Shown one piece after another: positions 49,480 through 59,785 of a stretch of DNA of 64,000 nucleotides; positions within the stretch are counted from its first letter, which is position 1, and every line of letters starts with the position of its first letter. The notes below the pieces were generated by a model. The model was not told where the DNA came from. It ran no database searches and was given only the letters and a program-made list of their open reading frames with translations. This stretch comes from Evernia prunastri (lineage: Eukaryota > Ascomycota > Lecanoromycetes > Lecanorales > Parmeliaceae): assembly GCA_003184365.1 (NCBI GenBank), contig NKYR01000158.1:1-64000 (forward strand), written 5' to 3'. Made by a program: the position numbers and the translations under genes.

Positions 49480-50383
49480 ATCTAGTACTATTAGACTAAT
49501 GATTTTGATGAGTAGAAAAAAAGTCACATTTGTGACCACTGACGATTCGACGATTATCGAATAGTCACGATTGTCTGAATTTACGAAGCGTAGAGATTTG
49601 CTTTTATTCAATATAATCACACAATAAGCGATTTCACAGTCAGTTCGAAAGTCTATCTCGTTTATATTTTAAATATTCTAAAATACTATATTCTTCTTCT
49701 GACAATCAATTCAAAATCTCTCGTATATCTCTCGAATACTCTATACGTTATAAACGTTCTTACTGACAAGGAACGAGGCTTGATACATTGTCTATGTACG
49801 TGACTTGGCTAGGTGTACAAGACGAAAGGTCAGGTCCCAGAAGAACAGGTGACCCCGAGCAGCCCTTAAGGGGCTGTCGGCTAATACACGGCTAGGCTGA
49901 AATCTCATGGAATCTCATGGAAGCTCCGATGGCCATGATAGCTCCGGTGGCCGAGTCACACCGTGACACTTACGCTTTACACTCAGTGACTTTTACTTGC
50001 GTTTAATATATTTAAGATACCATTTAATGAATCGTATAGCTCAGTCGCGGTCGAAAGATATATAGAGAGTCTTTAGAGTAGTTTCGATCTTCAGAATATA
50101 CTTAGTAGCACTCTGAACGTGTTTGATGCGAATTGAATGCTTAATGTTATTTAGACGATCAATGTAGTCATATAGAGACTGCTTTTGGATCTGGGTAAGT
50201 CTTGTGTTGATAGATTTACGAGTGATTCTTGAAGTTTGTCTTCGAAGTTTTCTCTGAACGCGTCGAGAATCAAGCTTGAAATGCTTCGCAGTCGCAGCAG
50301 CACTGCGAAAGTTGTTATTCTTGTACTCATTTATGACCTTTTAAACGAGACTCTCTTGTTCAGAATAAGATAAAGACATAATG
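49480..50383 (-). pseudogene. pogo/Fot1-type transposase N-terminal relic, split by a solo LTR
   Basis: Minus strand from 50383: MSLSYSEQESLV, then AAATAKHFKLDSRRVQRKL (helix-turn-helix), DYIDRLNNI, and AIRFIKWYLKYIKRK (about 50050-50005), fitting the W..RFIKRYP.Y..RKQK hallmark of Fot1/pogo transposases. Removing the LTR at 49764-49968 restores the continuation, which reaches NEIDFRTDCEIAYC, the first catalytic Asp-region motif (.DE.GFR.G), and NSDNRDYSIIVESS. The frame is lost where the piggyBac relic begins. Trp and Gln codons are replaced by stops in several places. Confidence 0.75.
49764..49968. mobile_element. Solo LTR, family C, with CTTAC target duplication
   Basis: 205 bp, TGACAAGGAACGAGG...CACACCGTGACA, flanked by CTTAC at 49759-49763 and 49969-49973. 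Unmutated composition. It interrupts the pogo-type transposase relic between its DNA-binding and catalytic regions. Confidence 0.88.
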
Positions 50384-50506
50384 TGAAGAAATAATGATGG
50401 TTGCAAAGAATGATGTCAAATCACGAAAAAACGCGTCTTTGAGTCCTGCGCGTCATTGAGTATGGGGCTACTATGAGCGAAGCGAATAGTGAGGCTACGA
50501 TTACTT

Positions 50507-51352
50507 ACCTTCGAGTACCTTAAGCTTACCACATTACTTGCGACCCTAAAGGACGGCAGATCGACACACCTCAAATCATTTTCATCATAACATTGTGGGA
50601 GTCTACCTTATAGGAAAGACCTGATTCTTACGGACGGTTTTCAAATGGTTTTGGTACTCCAACGGTATAGACATGCTTTTGGTTGATGAAAACCGTATTT
50701 AAACTATTCAAAAGTTATTACTAGTTAAGACTTTCAATCATTAAATACTCAAAACTGTTATTATCTTTTCATGTACGATAAAAATTTTCAACGATTCTAA
50801 CTATTTTGATGGTTAATTCTCACAGACTGAAGTGTATATATATACTATCAATTATGTGATTTAAGGTTAAGCGAGAGACTCGGAATCTCTGTCTACTTCT
50901 TCACATCAACGTCACAAAAAAAAGAACTTCAGATTTGATCGATTCAGACAATTTTCTCACGGAGGCGATGCTCACGAGAGATTGAGAGTTGATGTGAAGA
51001 GAAGAAAGAGAAATGAGGGTAAGATATATAGTAGTAGAGGGAGTTGATGGGGGGGGCTGTGATAGAAGGCTGTGACGGAAGGCTGAACCTTGGAAATTTT
51101 GAATACACGCTAAGCTTACCGGAATACACGTTCTCATAGAGTAAATTAAACAGTCAACTTTATTTTCGATGGTAGAAAACCGGAAACGTTTCGTAATCTA
51201 AACCATGTACAAATGGATCCCGTAATTACCACTATTCCAGATTATTAATCATGTGTGAACCATGTCTAAACCGTTTCCAAGAATCAGGTTTGGCCCATAA
51301 GGTAGAGTATTCGTATGGACATGCTGAGACATTAGTGCTTCTCCTCCGTTCA
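50507..51352. other. Transition from TE island to genes; upstream region of the UBE3D-like gene
   Basis: Composition returns to normal through this stretch. A G-run and the GGCTGTGA/GGCTGTGACGGAAGGCTGAACC region near 51050-51090 resemble in part a GGCTGTAAGGCTGAACCCC stretch at about 26511, so a further small repeat may be present (weak). No coding region is supported. Confidence 0.4.
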
Positions 51353-52825
51353 ATGCCATCTATACATCTCTATGCAGAGCTGCTACTCAACATCCGCCAA
51401 GTCACGGTTTTTGCCATTCTGCCATCCAACTCCAACGACAAAACGCGTGTATGGCTATGTGACGACGAGAGAACGCTGGGGTTGAGACATGAAGATGAAG
51501 AGGCTATCATAGAGCTGCCGTGTTTGGTAGTCAATGCAAACTTGAAGATCCCTCCAGCGACAAAGACGGAGGTATTTTTCCGCCTTGTCGTCAGCGAACC
51601 TGCTCGACTTCTCACTCAAGCCAAGGAGGCCAGTTTCTGTAATGACCCATGGCCAGCATCGACACTGGCATCTGAAACGCGAGTAGCCTGTGGGTCATGC
51701 GGCACTTTGTTGGTCAACAATGTGGACGTCTGGAAGCACCTCCCGAGTCCAGGCTGGGCAGACATGATGGACCTTTGGCATTGTCACAAACCCAGCGCCA
51801 ACAACGAAGATGATGAATATGCTGGTAGTAGTAAAGGCTACGCGGCAGCCAATGCTCTAGGTCCTACAGCAGGCATTGGGCTTGTGGATGCCAGCCAACT
51901 ACTTGTCTCAGATAATGATTGTACTGGAATTGAGGTACTCCAATCTCTCTTTCTCTGATTGCAAATGAGTTCGACATGTCGAGAAAGGGCAACAAGAAGG
52001 AGGCCTGCGTCCGATAAATCGGTTCCATGGCAAGGTCGCCGATACAATTGCCCCAGAGGGAATCTGAATAGCATAGTCACTCAGTGCTCGAGTAACCCTC
52101 TGCATCCATGATGTACGATGGGTTCCCCCGTACCTGACAGCTGATGTGTTATCTCGGCAAGCCTTTAAATTTCATTGAGAAGTTCTCGAGATCGATGAGC
52201 TTCACGAGATTTGTCTAGAGGTACATGCACTGACTTTCTTAAAGGCAACGGACGGTCAAGGGCTTCTCAAATGTATCGCGTGCGGTGAGATCGTTGGCGT
52301 TAGAAAGATGATGGAGAGAGATTTTCTTCGGCTTTTCAAATGGGGCATAGCATTGCAGCGTTCAAGAGTACTGGATTGGGAGACGTGCTCAGTACAAGAA
52401 ATTGTCAGTGCACAGCTCTTGGCATTGGTAGAGGACCAAGCGGCATACAAATTCCTAGCATATACCGGCGACGTTCAGGATTCAAAGACAGCCTTGATGG
52501 TAAGTGATTCATCGACACACCTGCCAGGTACAACCATATTGGACTAACATTCAAACAGCTTTGGGTCTTCACTACTGATCTGATGTACTCAACTTCTGCA
52601 AAGAATACGCAACGTGCAATGAAGATTTTCTACATCACGGTTACGGACCCATCCAAGATACTCGAGATACAAAGCAATAATATTGAAGAGCTGCAACTAC
52701 CTAGTCATGCACTGAAAATACTTGAGGCAGATCTACGAACAAGCACCGAAATCCTCCCCCAGTCCGCGAGAAATCACCGCGAATGGACCATCGGACTTCT
52801 AAACCGATGGAACCCTATCCTCTGA
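51353..52825 (+). CDS. HECT-like E3 ubiquitin ligase, UBE3D/HECT_2 family
   Basis: Member of the E2-binding HECT-like E3 family (Pfam HECT_2; human UBE3D). Exons 51353-51934, 52245-52499 and 52559-52825 give 367 aa, the usual size, with all junctions phase 0. MPSIHLYAELLLNIRQVTVF is the expected N-terminus. VACGSCGTLLVNN and LPSPGWADMMDLWHCHKP (the Cys-X2-Cys and the family's WHCHKP signature) are in exon 1; LLKCIACGEIVG and LRLFKWGI in exon 2; and LWVFTTDLMYSTSAKNTQRA in exon 3. Intron 1 is 310 bp with a weak donor (GTACTC) but a CTGAC branch point next to its AAAG acceptor. A two-intron model with a small exon was considered, but its frames break. The stop codon touches that of the next gene on the opposite strand. 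Confidence 0.85.
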
Positions 52826-53473
52826 TCATCGCTGCAATGTCGGGACACCTAATGCAGTCGCTGCTCGCTGATAGTACGCATCTCTGTCGCTCGTTGTGGT
52901 TGTCCCGATACATGCAATGTACGCGCTGAAGCCAGCTGCACTCCCGGTCTGCAATCCACTTCTCACGCTTGGGTCACACTGTGAAGTCAAGAACCAGGCG
53001 GCACTACCGAAGTCGTAGTTTGTGACCTTTGTCAAAAGGTCAAGGACGGCTACCACATCTGAGCTTTGAATAGCCTCGAGGTACGAGGCTAGCGCTGGAA
53101 CCGATTGCACGTACTTGAGGTTGTATGCTGGGGATTGCATGTTCCTCGTCCCTTGTCCTGGGATTCCTGGAACATGGTTTATTTGGTATTGGAAGTCATC
53201 CGACTCGAATGCCATGGTGGAGAGAAGTGCGGCTTGTTCGCCGGGGGTGGTGATATTGTAGGTTGTAAAGGACGCGCTGATGGGTCCGATAGCTTGCACG
53301 GCAGTGCGGCATTCCAAGGGAAAGGGAGCGTTGGCGCAAGAAGAAGATTTGGGCGCTATCGAGACAAGCTGGGACTCGGTGAGAGTCGCGGCGGGGGTAT
53401 TGTCGGGAGTCGGTAAAGCGAGAGCAGCGCCGATGAGTAGCGCCAGCGCCGGGCCAATGAGGCGAGAGAGCAT
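52826..53473 (-). CDS. Secreted protein of unknown function
   Basis: 215 aa starting MLSRLIGPALALLIGAALAL, a clear signal peptide with likely cleavage around ALA/LPT. The mature chain has four cysteines, in SSSCANAP, LECRTAV, TSQCDPS and IACIG, enough for two disulfides. It also has the conserved-looking stretch AFESDDFQYQINHVPG then GQGTRNMQ, which I recall from uncharacterised secreted proteins of filamentous ascomycetes. The enzymatic role is unknown. The open frame continues upstream to 53698, but the ATG at 53473 is preferred because the signal peptide starts there. It lies about 3 kb from the AT-rich island and ends against the UBE3D-like gene. Confidence 0.85.
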   Translation of the reverse strand: MLSRLIGPALALLIGAALALPTPDNTPAATLTESQLVSIAPKSSSCANAPFPLECRTAVQAIGPISASFTTYNITTPGEQAALLSTMAFESDDFQYQINHVPGIPGQGTRNMQSPAYNLKYVQSVPALASYLEAIQSSDVVAVLDLLTKVTNYDFGSAAWFLTSQCDPSVRSGLQTGSAAGFSAYIACIGTTTTSDRDAYYQRAATALGVPTLQR

Positions 53474-56400
53474 AGCTTCAGCTTCAGTGTCTGCTTTGAT
53501 ATCGGAGTTGTGAATGAGGGAGATGGACGTCCTGGTAGATGGAGATGGTCGATAGATAATATGTGGAAAATAAAATGAATGCAAGATGCTCAAGAAGGTA
53601 TCCCCCTTGGAGCACAATGAAGGCGTGCAGAAACAATTGGATTTTGTGGCAGCTGTGACAATGAAGATGAACGAAGGGGGGAAATCTAAGACAACCATGG
53701 GGAGAACAAAGATACGCTGGCTTTATGCAAAAAATGGCACATTGGACAACAACGGCGATGTGAAACTGCTGGTGTATTATTATTGTGATACAAGTCAGAG
53801 TAGCCAAACAATGCCCCGAGTAGTATGAATGGTCTACCGCCAAGACTTTCAACTCGAGGGCTGTGAGCCAATCAAACGAATCCTCTAACAGCAGCGTTTC
53901 AGATCTTTGCGAGCCATTTCAGTCAACGCCCACCACTTGCCTGAAGTAAAGTCTTTGAAGCCTCTTGTTCATCCCTGGCTTGTCCAGCTGGCCTTGTCAC
54001 TTGATATCTTGACGTCCTAAAGATCCGACTAGCTTTTCAGGCATTTGACGGCCATCATGTGTCGATGCGTCTACACTGTCTGTGATGACAGCGCCGTCTG
54101 GCTCGGAAATCGATTCGATCGCGGAGAAAGGGCGTTTGGATGGTGCACTTGCAATTCAGTCTCCAGCCTGGATATGGTCCGAGGTTACCCTGTCGTTCTC
54201 GACAAATGGCTTACGGGGGCTAAGCAAAAGGACCGAGGGTATTGGGCCATCGCTGGACTATGACCACCCTGGGTGATGGAACTCTCAACAAAGAACGTAA
54301 GAATGATGCCGGCGAAAACCGATTGGCATTGGCAAAGGTTAGGTTGAGCGCCGACTGTTAAATTACCGCCATTGAAACATGAATTGGAAAGAGGCGGTCC
54401 TAAACGAGGTGTATATCGACGAAGAGGTGATAGGATACTGGCTAGTGTGGATAAGATAGGATCGAATAGACCGGATAGCGGTAATGAGGCTGATGGTAAG
54501 GACAGTAAGAAGGATGTAAATCAACCAGCTTTCGTGCAGCTGTGAGTGGCGTAAACAGTAAGCTTCTGTCTCGAATGGGAGCAACGTAGAGACTGATGGC
54601 ACGCAACATTTTGCGACATTCAGTCAATAATCTAGGACTAGACAGTCTTCATCACAGAGTATTTCTCCTATGGATCGGTATAATCCATTACTCATGGGCT
54701 CCCTTAGACTTTCCATGGGTTTCGTTGCCCACACAATGGAGTGCTGCGGAACATAGATGGTTCCGAATGTAGTATCTGTGGCGCAATCACAGTGTGTCCC
54801 GTCGTCTGATGCATCCCTGACTGACTGCCTATTGCAGTTCTGGTTTCTTCAAATCAGCTTACTCTGCGACTGCTCGGGCATGGGAATGTGCACGTTGGAA
54901 GGCAGAAGATGTTGGACTCTCAAAGGTCCATTGATCTGGTTTGGAGGGCCAAATGTGTGTCCGACCTCTGCGCCACCGGGACCCTTCACCTGGCAAAACG
55001 GGCGATGAAAGGAAGCAGCTGGATCTAGCAGGGACCCATCATAGCGTAGAATAGCAAGACTGGGCTGTGAACGAGTACATCGAGCTTGGTTAGAAGGAAT
55101 AGCAATGCCAACGAGGTACGTGATATTGGAGGGTTACATTCAAAAAGAAATACGATATATGGCAGGAAAAGCCGGTTGCAGGTTCAATGCCTGGATGGTC
55201 AAGACGACCCCGTGACATCGGAGCCGGAGTTGAATCAGGCTTCTGAAAGGTAACTGATGCAGTGGATGCACCTCTTACTACAGCAGAGCCTGGGATCGAT
55301 GAACCTAGGTAGCGGGTGAGCCGTATGGCACGCGCAGCTCCAAAATGAGGTTACTTTAAGAGGCTTGATTGAGGAAGTGTGCCTGCCAACCTTTGGCACA
55401 TTACCTCGGAGTCTTTTTTCTGAGAACGTTTTCTACCTAGAGTTTCTTAGAAGAGTAGCTTGCTCGTGTGAATAAGACAGAAGCATGGATTTTTTCTCCG
55501 ACACGTTGGATCAGGTTTCAAGGGTCTGCGTTCGTACACCTGAGAATGAAATGTGTTAAGCCTGCGTATACGGGACGGGGCACACCCCACATCAGGGCCA
55601 CATTGCGAGGCATTTGTTTCTATCCGCATATGCCAGAAGAGGCATGGTGAATTACTAGAATAGTAGCAGTAGTATTTTGAACTTTACTCCATCGAGATAC
55701 GATCATACGAGGCGGTGGGTAAATTTGCCGTCTCTTCCAGCGCGAGTTAGTGCCTACCGTGGTCTTTGATTCGATAGAGATGGACTCGGAGGGATCACTA
55801 TCCTTGTCATGTCGATACATGAAGATGCAAAAGATGACGAGTCCATGATGCGGTCGCATATTCTAAAAGCTCGTGCCAGCGCCATTATTCGCTCGTTAGT
55901 CAATTCAAGTACACTTACTACTAAGGCCACCTTGTCGGTGGATGTGAAGGGAAAAAGGAAGGGAATAATAATAAGTTAATACGCAAGCGCCAAGATAGAA
56001 GATACGCTAAATCCGTACTTGAAGGATTACCTATATGCAGCCTCATCGGAGGAAAAGATGCATACATGTCATGGTACCGTTCAAAATCGGTCAGTAGTAA
56101 TGATGAAGAGTGAGAGCAGAAAGCTACTGTTGGTACTAAGAAAATTGCTTAAGAGTCTCTTGACCGCGCCAGGTTTGTATCACAGAAGAATAAGTAAAAA
56201 TAATATGAAGTTGAGAGAATTCATTAATCTCTTTTTACGAGTACACATTATTTATTTTAACGAAAATATGAGTAGGCAGGTAAAAAGCCAGGGTGCTCCG
56301 TACTCGGCACCTCGGTCCACGATACTGGTAGGGCAGAAAGAAGCATGCTCCCGTGCGGCGTGGTGGTGCGTGGTGCAGGATGATGAGCAATAATCAAACC

Positions 56401-57232
56401 TTGAACCCTGTCACGCATAACAGTCGGACTCGGACTCGGAAACACCGTTCTCCCTTCACCCTTCACCGCTTAGTCAAAAAAAAACTCTAAAATTCCCCGC
56501 CCTCATCTAAAGTAAGTATCATCTGTGATTCGTCTGATTCGTCCTTCTTGATTACATAATGAGACACGCCCACTGGGCCTATCTGTCACTGCTGCCTGGA
56601 GCTGTCAACCAGACACTTCAAGTCAACATGCCTCCCTTTCTCATCCCATTCATCTCTACACCAACAAAATAATGAGAAGAGGCGCCATCGCCTTTGCCTG
56701 CCTCTTCCACATCATCAACTGCACATGAAAAGAAAAAAAATCATCGTCTCCTTCTCTTAAACGAATCAGTCCTTTGAACTCACCTCGCAAGGCTCTCTCA
56801 TCAATTCGTGCACAGCCCACTTACATCCACACCTATCCTCTACTGAGCCCCCTTCAAACTCAGCAGCTTCCATTACTACAGCACCATCTACCTACCTCAC
56901 CTCTCACGTCTGTCATTCACCATTCCTCTTCATTGCTGTTTCGCATTTTCCCATAGCCTCGAAGCCTGCGTGTTCCTGCATCATCTGCCAAAAGAACTTC
57001 CGAGAGCATCATTTGCGCCTTTCAACCCAGTTCAAGCGCACAAGGTCATAAACCATCCGAAACTCGCTTTGACATTTTCCGGGTCCCCAAGGGACTCATT
57101 CTGACGCCAAGATAAAAAAAAAGGACCAGAATTGTGAGTCATTCACATGCGCGAAACCCATGCTTCCCTGGCTAACTCTTCGCTTCTGAAAGGACGAGTC
57201 ATTCTGGTGTGGAAACCACCTGACCATTCAGG
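53474..57232. other. Long intergenic region, no supported gene
   Basis: This 3.76-kb stretch holds the promoter of the secreted-protein gene at the left and of the C2H2 regulator at the right. Open frames (for example 54045-54263, 56019-56393) are short and unlike proteins. From about 56500 the sequence is CT/CA-rich, like a long 5' leader; a possible 5'-UTR intron (GTGAGT near 57136) and several upstream ATGs precede the regulator's start codon. An unusually long upstream region is common for fungal regulator genes. Confidence 0.5.
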
Positions 57233-59785
57233 ATGACGTCCAAGCAACCAAATCCCCGCCGTTGCTACAAAGCTAGAGGCATCCCCACCCTCGCCTCCTG
57301 CCAACCTTCATCCACCTGCGATTCGTGCCAGGCATATCCCTCGCCCGAATCCAATCTGCCGCTAAGGAAGAGTGCCACCTTCCACTCTCCCAAATCACCC
57401 TCATCCGATGACGACCCGATTCTAAATATACCCTTACTGTCCAGGAGATCGCCGACATGTCCTAAAGACCTGGAAAATGCTGTTGCCAACGGGGAGCATC
57501 GTATGCAGCGGCTTTTAGGCGTTGTCGATCGCAGTTTATCAGGGCTGGAATCCTTCTCGTCAGATAGTCAAGAGACTCTCCGGCAAGAGGACCTCCCCGT
57601 CCCTCGTTTCATGCTTGATAGCCACGTCGACCGCCCCGATTATATGGACGTCGATGAACCTTCCGACCAAACATCATTCCCTAAACCACAGCAACGGACA
57701 GCACACCATCACCACACTTCCGACAGTGGCCTAGGTTCTTCAGTCACCAGTGCCGAAGAGTCATTGTCTGGAGATCATGCAGGTATGCGAGAGCATTATG
57801 ACCCCGCCTCAGCTACAACAACAAAGGCTCACGTACAAACAGCCGATAAATTAAGCAAAGAGAACAGCGCACTACCTTCCACGAACACTGGAGTGCGGTC
57901 TGGAATCAACGGATATGCCCCGTCCGGTGTCGATGCTTGCGTCAGAACACGACATGCACTGAGCGAATACGCCTGCGAACAAATCCAGAGATACATCATC
58001 GTTCCCATCACCAAAGAACCAACACTCAAACCCTTCCACCAGCTTGTCAAGAGCATTCCTTACCGTGTGGGTCAGAAGCAGATCACCTGTCTGCGAGATT
58101 TAGAGAAAGTCATTCTTTGGCTGGCGCCTGTAAGTGGATCTTGTTGTCTCTGGGAAAGGAGTTTGGCTCATCGTTTGGGTTTTCGCATAAAGAGATATTC
58201 GGTATCTAGGCTATCGTTCCTCAAATTCTGCGAGACGTCGATCCAGTGTTTACACACGACCGTCCAACATCTCAACGAATCAGATCAACAACGGCCAACC
58301 GACAGACCCTATACTAACGGTTACTTTCTTGATCTCACCGAACAGGTTCGCCAATACGCAGCAATGATTACCGCCTCCAGAGAGAGGGCCGCGGCCGGAA
58401 AAGATAGGGAGGAAAACGGCTTTACTACGTACGTTTGCGGCACTCAAGACGGTGAAATCATCTTACTAAACATCACCAGCGATGAACACCTTAGCCTCCA
58501 CGGCGGGCTGGGCCGTACAGGCCGTCCTGCGGAGCTTGTGAGAGTGAAGGACGGCCAGGCGATCTCCTTACGCACCGGCGACGTGGTCAAATCAGAAACA
58601 TCAGTGGAGTCAGATGATGACCTGCATTACTCTATGGCTCGACGACGTAAGTCGGAACAAGCGGCTGCCAAGCAAGTACAACGATGCAGCGAGTGTGACA
58701 AGGAGTTCAAACGCCCTTGTGATCTGACCAAGCACGAGAAGACTCATTCAAGGCCTTGGAAGTGCAATGAGCCTAGTTGCAAATACTCCCAGTATGGATG
58801 GCCTACCGAAAAGGAGCGAGACCGCCACGTTAACGACAAGCACTCCATGGCGCCTAACATGTATAAGTGCCAGTACAACCCTTGCCCCTACGAGAGCAAG
58901 CGCGAGAGCAATTGCAAGCAACACATGGAGAAGGCCCATGGCTGGGCTTATGTTCGTTCCAAGAACAATGGCAAGAGTGGGAAGAAACCCTCCAAAGTTG
59001 GCAAAACGCCGCCAACTCCCCAGATCGCTACACCAAGTTCGTACATATTTGACGCATCTGGTTCCGAATTTGGCGGGGACTCATCCAGTCCGTACACGAG
59101 CCACTACAGCCTGGGCCCCTCGGTTAATGGATCTCCTGGGAACGGCTCCAGCCATCTGTCAAATTTAGAGTCACCTTACCTAGGCGTAAGTGAATCATTC
59201 ACCACCCCATACGAACCCACATTCAGCTGGAATGATTCGTACAATCGTCTTACTCCGCAGTCCTTTACCCCGGATTCTCATCGGCTTTCGATGGATTCTC
59301 TCACTACTGCCCCCACCGCTCCTTCATCCTACGAGATGGAACCATTGTTTGGTGGCACTTACGACTGGAGCAACCTGGACTTGAGTTCTAGCAACCTAGA
59401 CCTCACAACCATGAACATTCAGCTTGAGACGGCCCCCTTCCGCGCCTACAGCCGCAATCCCTCGATCTCCGTGGAAGAGCCCCAGAGCGCCACAAATCCC
59501 AACCTCTCCCCTGGCTCTCAAGGCAATCAAATGCTTTACTCACCCTACCATAATGGGGTTGTCGACGAAGGTTATGGAGACTTCGCCACCGACGCCAGAA
59601 AGCCCGCCGCTGATTTCGCCTTGTTCGACTCTCGTCCTTCTTCCAGCTTGGGTGGAAGCTTATTCTCTGACCTGCCGAATCTGCCTGCATTCCAGCCGAC
59701 GACTTGGTCTGGTCGAGGTACGGACCTGGCACAGCAATTGGGCATGAACGAGATGATGCAGTTGGATGAAGAGCAGATGGAATGA
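57233..59785 (+). CDS. C2H2 zinc-finger transcription factor
   Basis: Predicted nuclear DNA-binding regulator. The uninterrupted frame is 850 codons, but two stop-free introns are likely (58130-58192, 63 bp; 58429-58479, 51 bp), giving about 812 aa. The N-terminus is disordered and Ser/Pro-rich. A conserved middle region reads LSEYACEQIQRYIIVPI, LRDLEKVILWLAP, then after splicing RYSVSRLSFLKFCE, TDRPYTNGYFLDLTEQVRQY and GRPAELVRVKDGQAISL. Three zinc fingers follow: CSECDKEFKRPCDLTKHEKTH, which is classical, then one around WKCNEPSCKY...DRHVNDKH and one around YKCQYNPCPY...KQHMEKAHGW. The C-terminal third is Ser/Thr/Pro-rich and acidic at the end (MMQLDEEQME), a likely activation region. This order matches a Pezizomycotina C2H2 family known to me only from uncharacterised proteins. 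Confidence 0.88.
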   Translation: MTSKQPNPRRCYKARGIPTLASCQPSSTCDSCQAYPSPESNLPLRKSATFHSPKSPSSDDDPILNIPLLSRRSPTCPKDLENAVANGEHRMQRLLGVVDRSLSGLESFSSDSQETLRQEDLPVPRFMLDSHVDRPDYMDVDEPSDQTSFPKPQQRTAHHHHTSDSGLGSSVTSAEESLSGDHAGMREHYDPASATTTKAHVQTADKLSKENSALPSTNTGVRSGINGYAPSGVDACVRTRHALSEYACEQIQRYIIVPITKEPTLKPFHQLVKSIPYRVGQKQITCLRDLEKVILWLAPVSGSCCLWERSLAHRLGFRIKRYSVSRLSFLKFCETSIQCLHTTVQHLNESDQQRPTDRPYTNGYFLDLTEQVRQYAAMITASRERAAAGKDREENGFTTYVCGTQDGEIILLNITSDEHLSLHGGLGRTGRPAELVRVKDGQAISLRTGDVVKSETSVESDDDLHYSMARRRKSEQAAAKQVQRCSECDKEFKRPCDLTKHEKTHSRPWKCNEPSCKYSQYGWPTEKERDRHVNDKHSMAPNMYKCQYNPCPYESKRESNCKQHMEKAHGWAYVRSKNNGKSGKKPSKVGKTPPTPQIATPSSYIFDASGSEFGGDSSSPYTSHYSLGPSVNGSPGNGSSHLSNLESPYLGVSESFTTPYEPTFSWNDSYNRLTPQSFTPDSHRLSMDSLTTAPTAPSSYEMEPLFGGTYDWSNLDLSSSNLDLTTMNIQLETAPFRAYSRNPSISVEEPQSATNPNLSPGSQGNQMLYSPYHNGVVDEGYGDFATDARKPAADFALFDSRPSSSLGGSLFSDLPNLPAFQPTTWSGRGTDLAQQLGMNEMMQLDEEQME
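58130..58192 (+). other. Probable in-frame intron 1 of the C2H2 gene
   Basis: Donor GTAAGT, acceptor AAAG, 63 bp, phase 0, no stop. Removing it joins WLAP to RYSVSRLSF, which restores the family pattern; the intron-encoded residues (SGSCCLWERS...) look foreign to it. Confidence 0.7.
58429..58479 (+). other. Probable in-frame intron 2 of the C2H2 gene
   Basis: Donor GTACGT, branch ACTAAAC, acceptor CCAG, 51 bp, no stop. Removal gives GFTTDEHLSLHGGLGRTG, a smoother match to the family than the read-through segment (YVCGTQDGEIILLN). Confidence 0.7.

Larger units (their letters stand above)
46399..50506. mobile_element. Composite element bounded by 80-bp terminal inverted repeats
   Basis: Positions 46399-46478 and 50427-50506 are inverted copies of each other, with three differences in 80 bp. 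Shared blocks include AAGTAATCGTAGCC, CACTATTCGCTTCGCTCAT and ACTCAATGACGCGCAGG. The pogo-type transposase start codon (minus strand) lies 44 bp inside the right repeat, so these are most likely its terminal repeats. The interior also holds a plus-strand piggyBac relic and a solo LTR, so the element is nested and much longer than a simple Fot1 element. Confidence 0.75.

Noticed and set aside
50901..51137. 78-codon minus-strand frame next to the UBE3D-like gene
   Set aside because: Ser/Leu-rich low-complexity frame with no family match; partial nucleotide resemblance to 26511-26530 suggests a small repeat instead.
56019..56393. 124-codon plus-strand frame in the long intergenic region
   Set aside because: No recognisable motif, unusual composition, and no supporting splice or context evidence.
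58130..58209. Alternative acceptor TATCTAG at 58209 for the first C2H2 intron
   Set aside because: It shifts the frame and meets a stop before the conserved region; the acceptor at 58192 keeps frame and family pattern.
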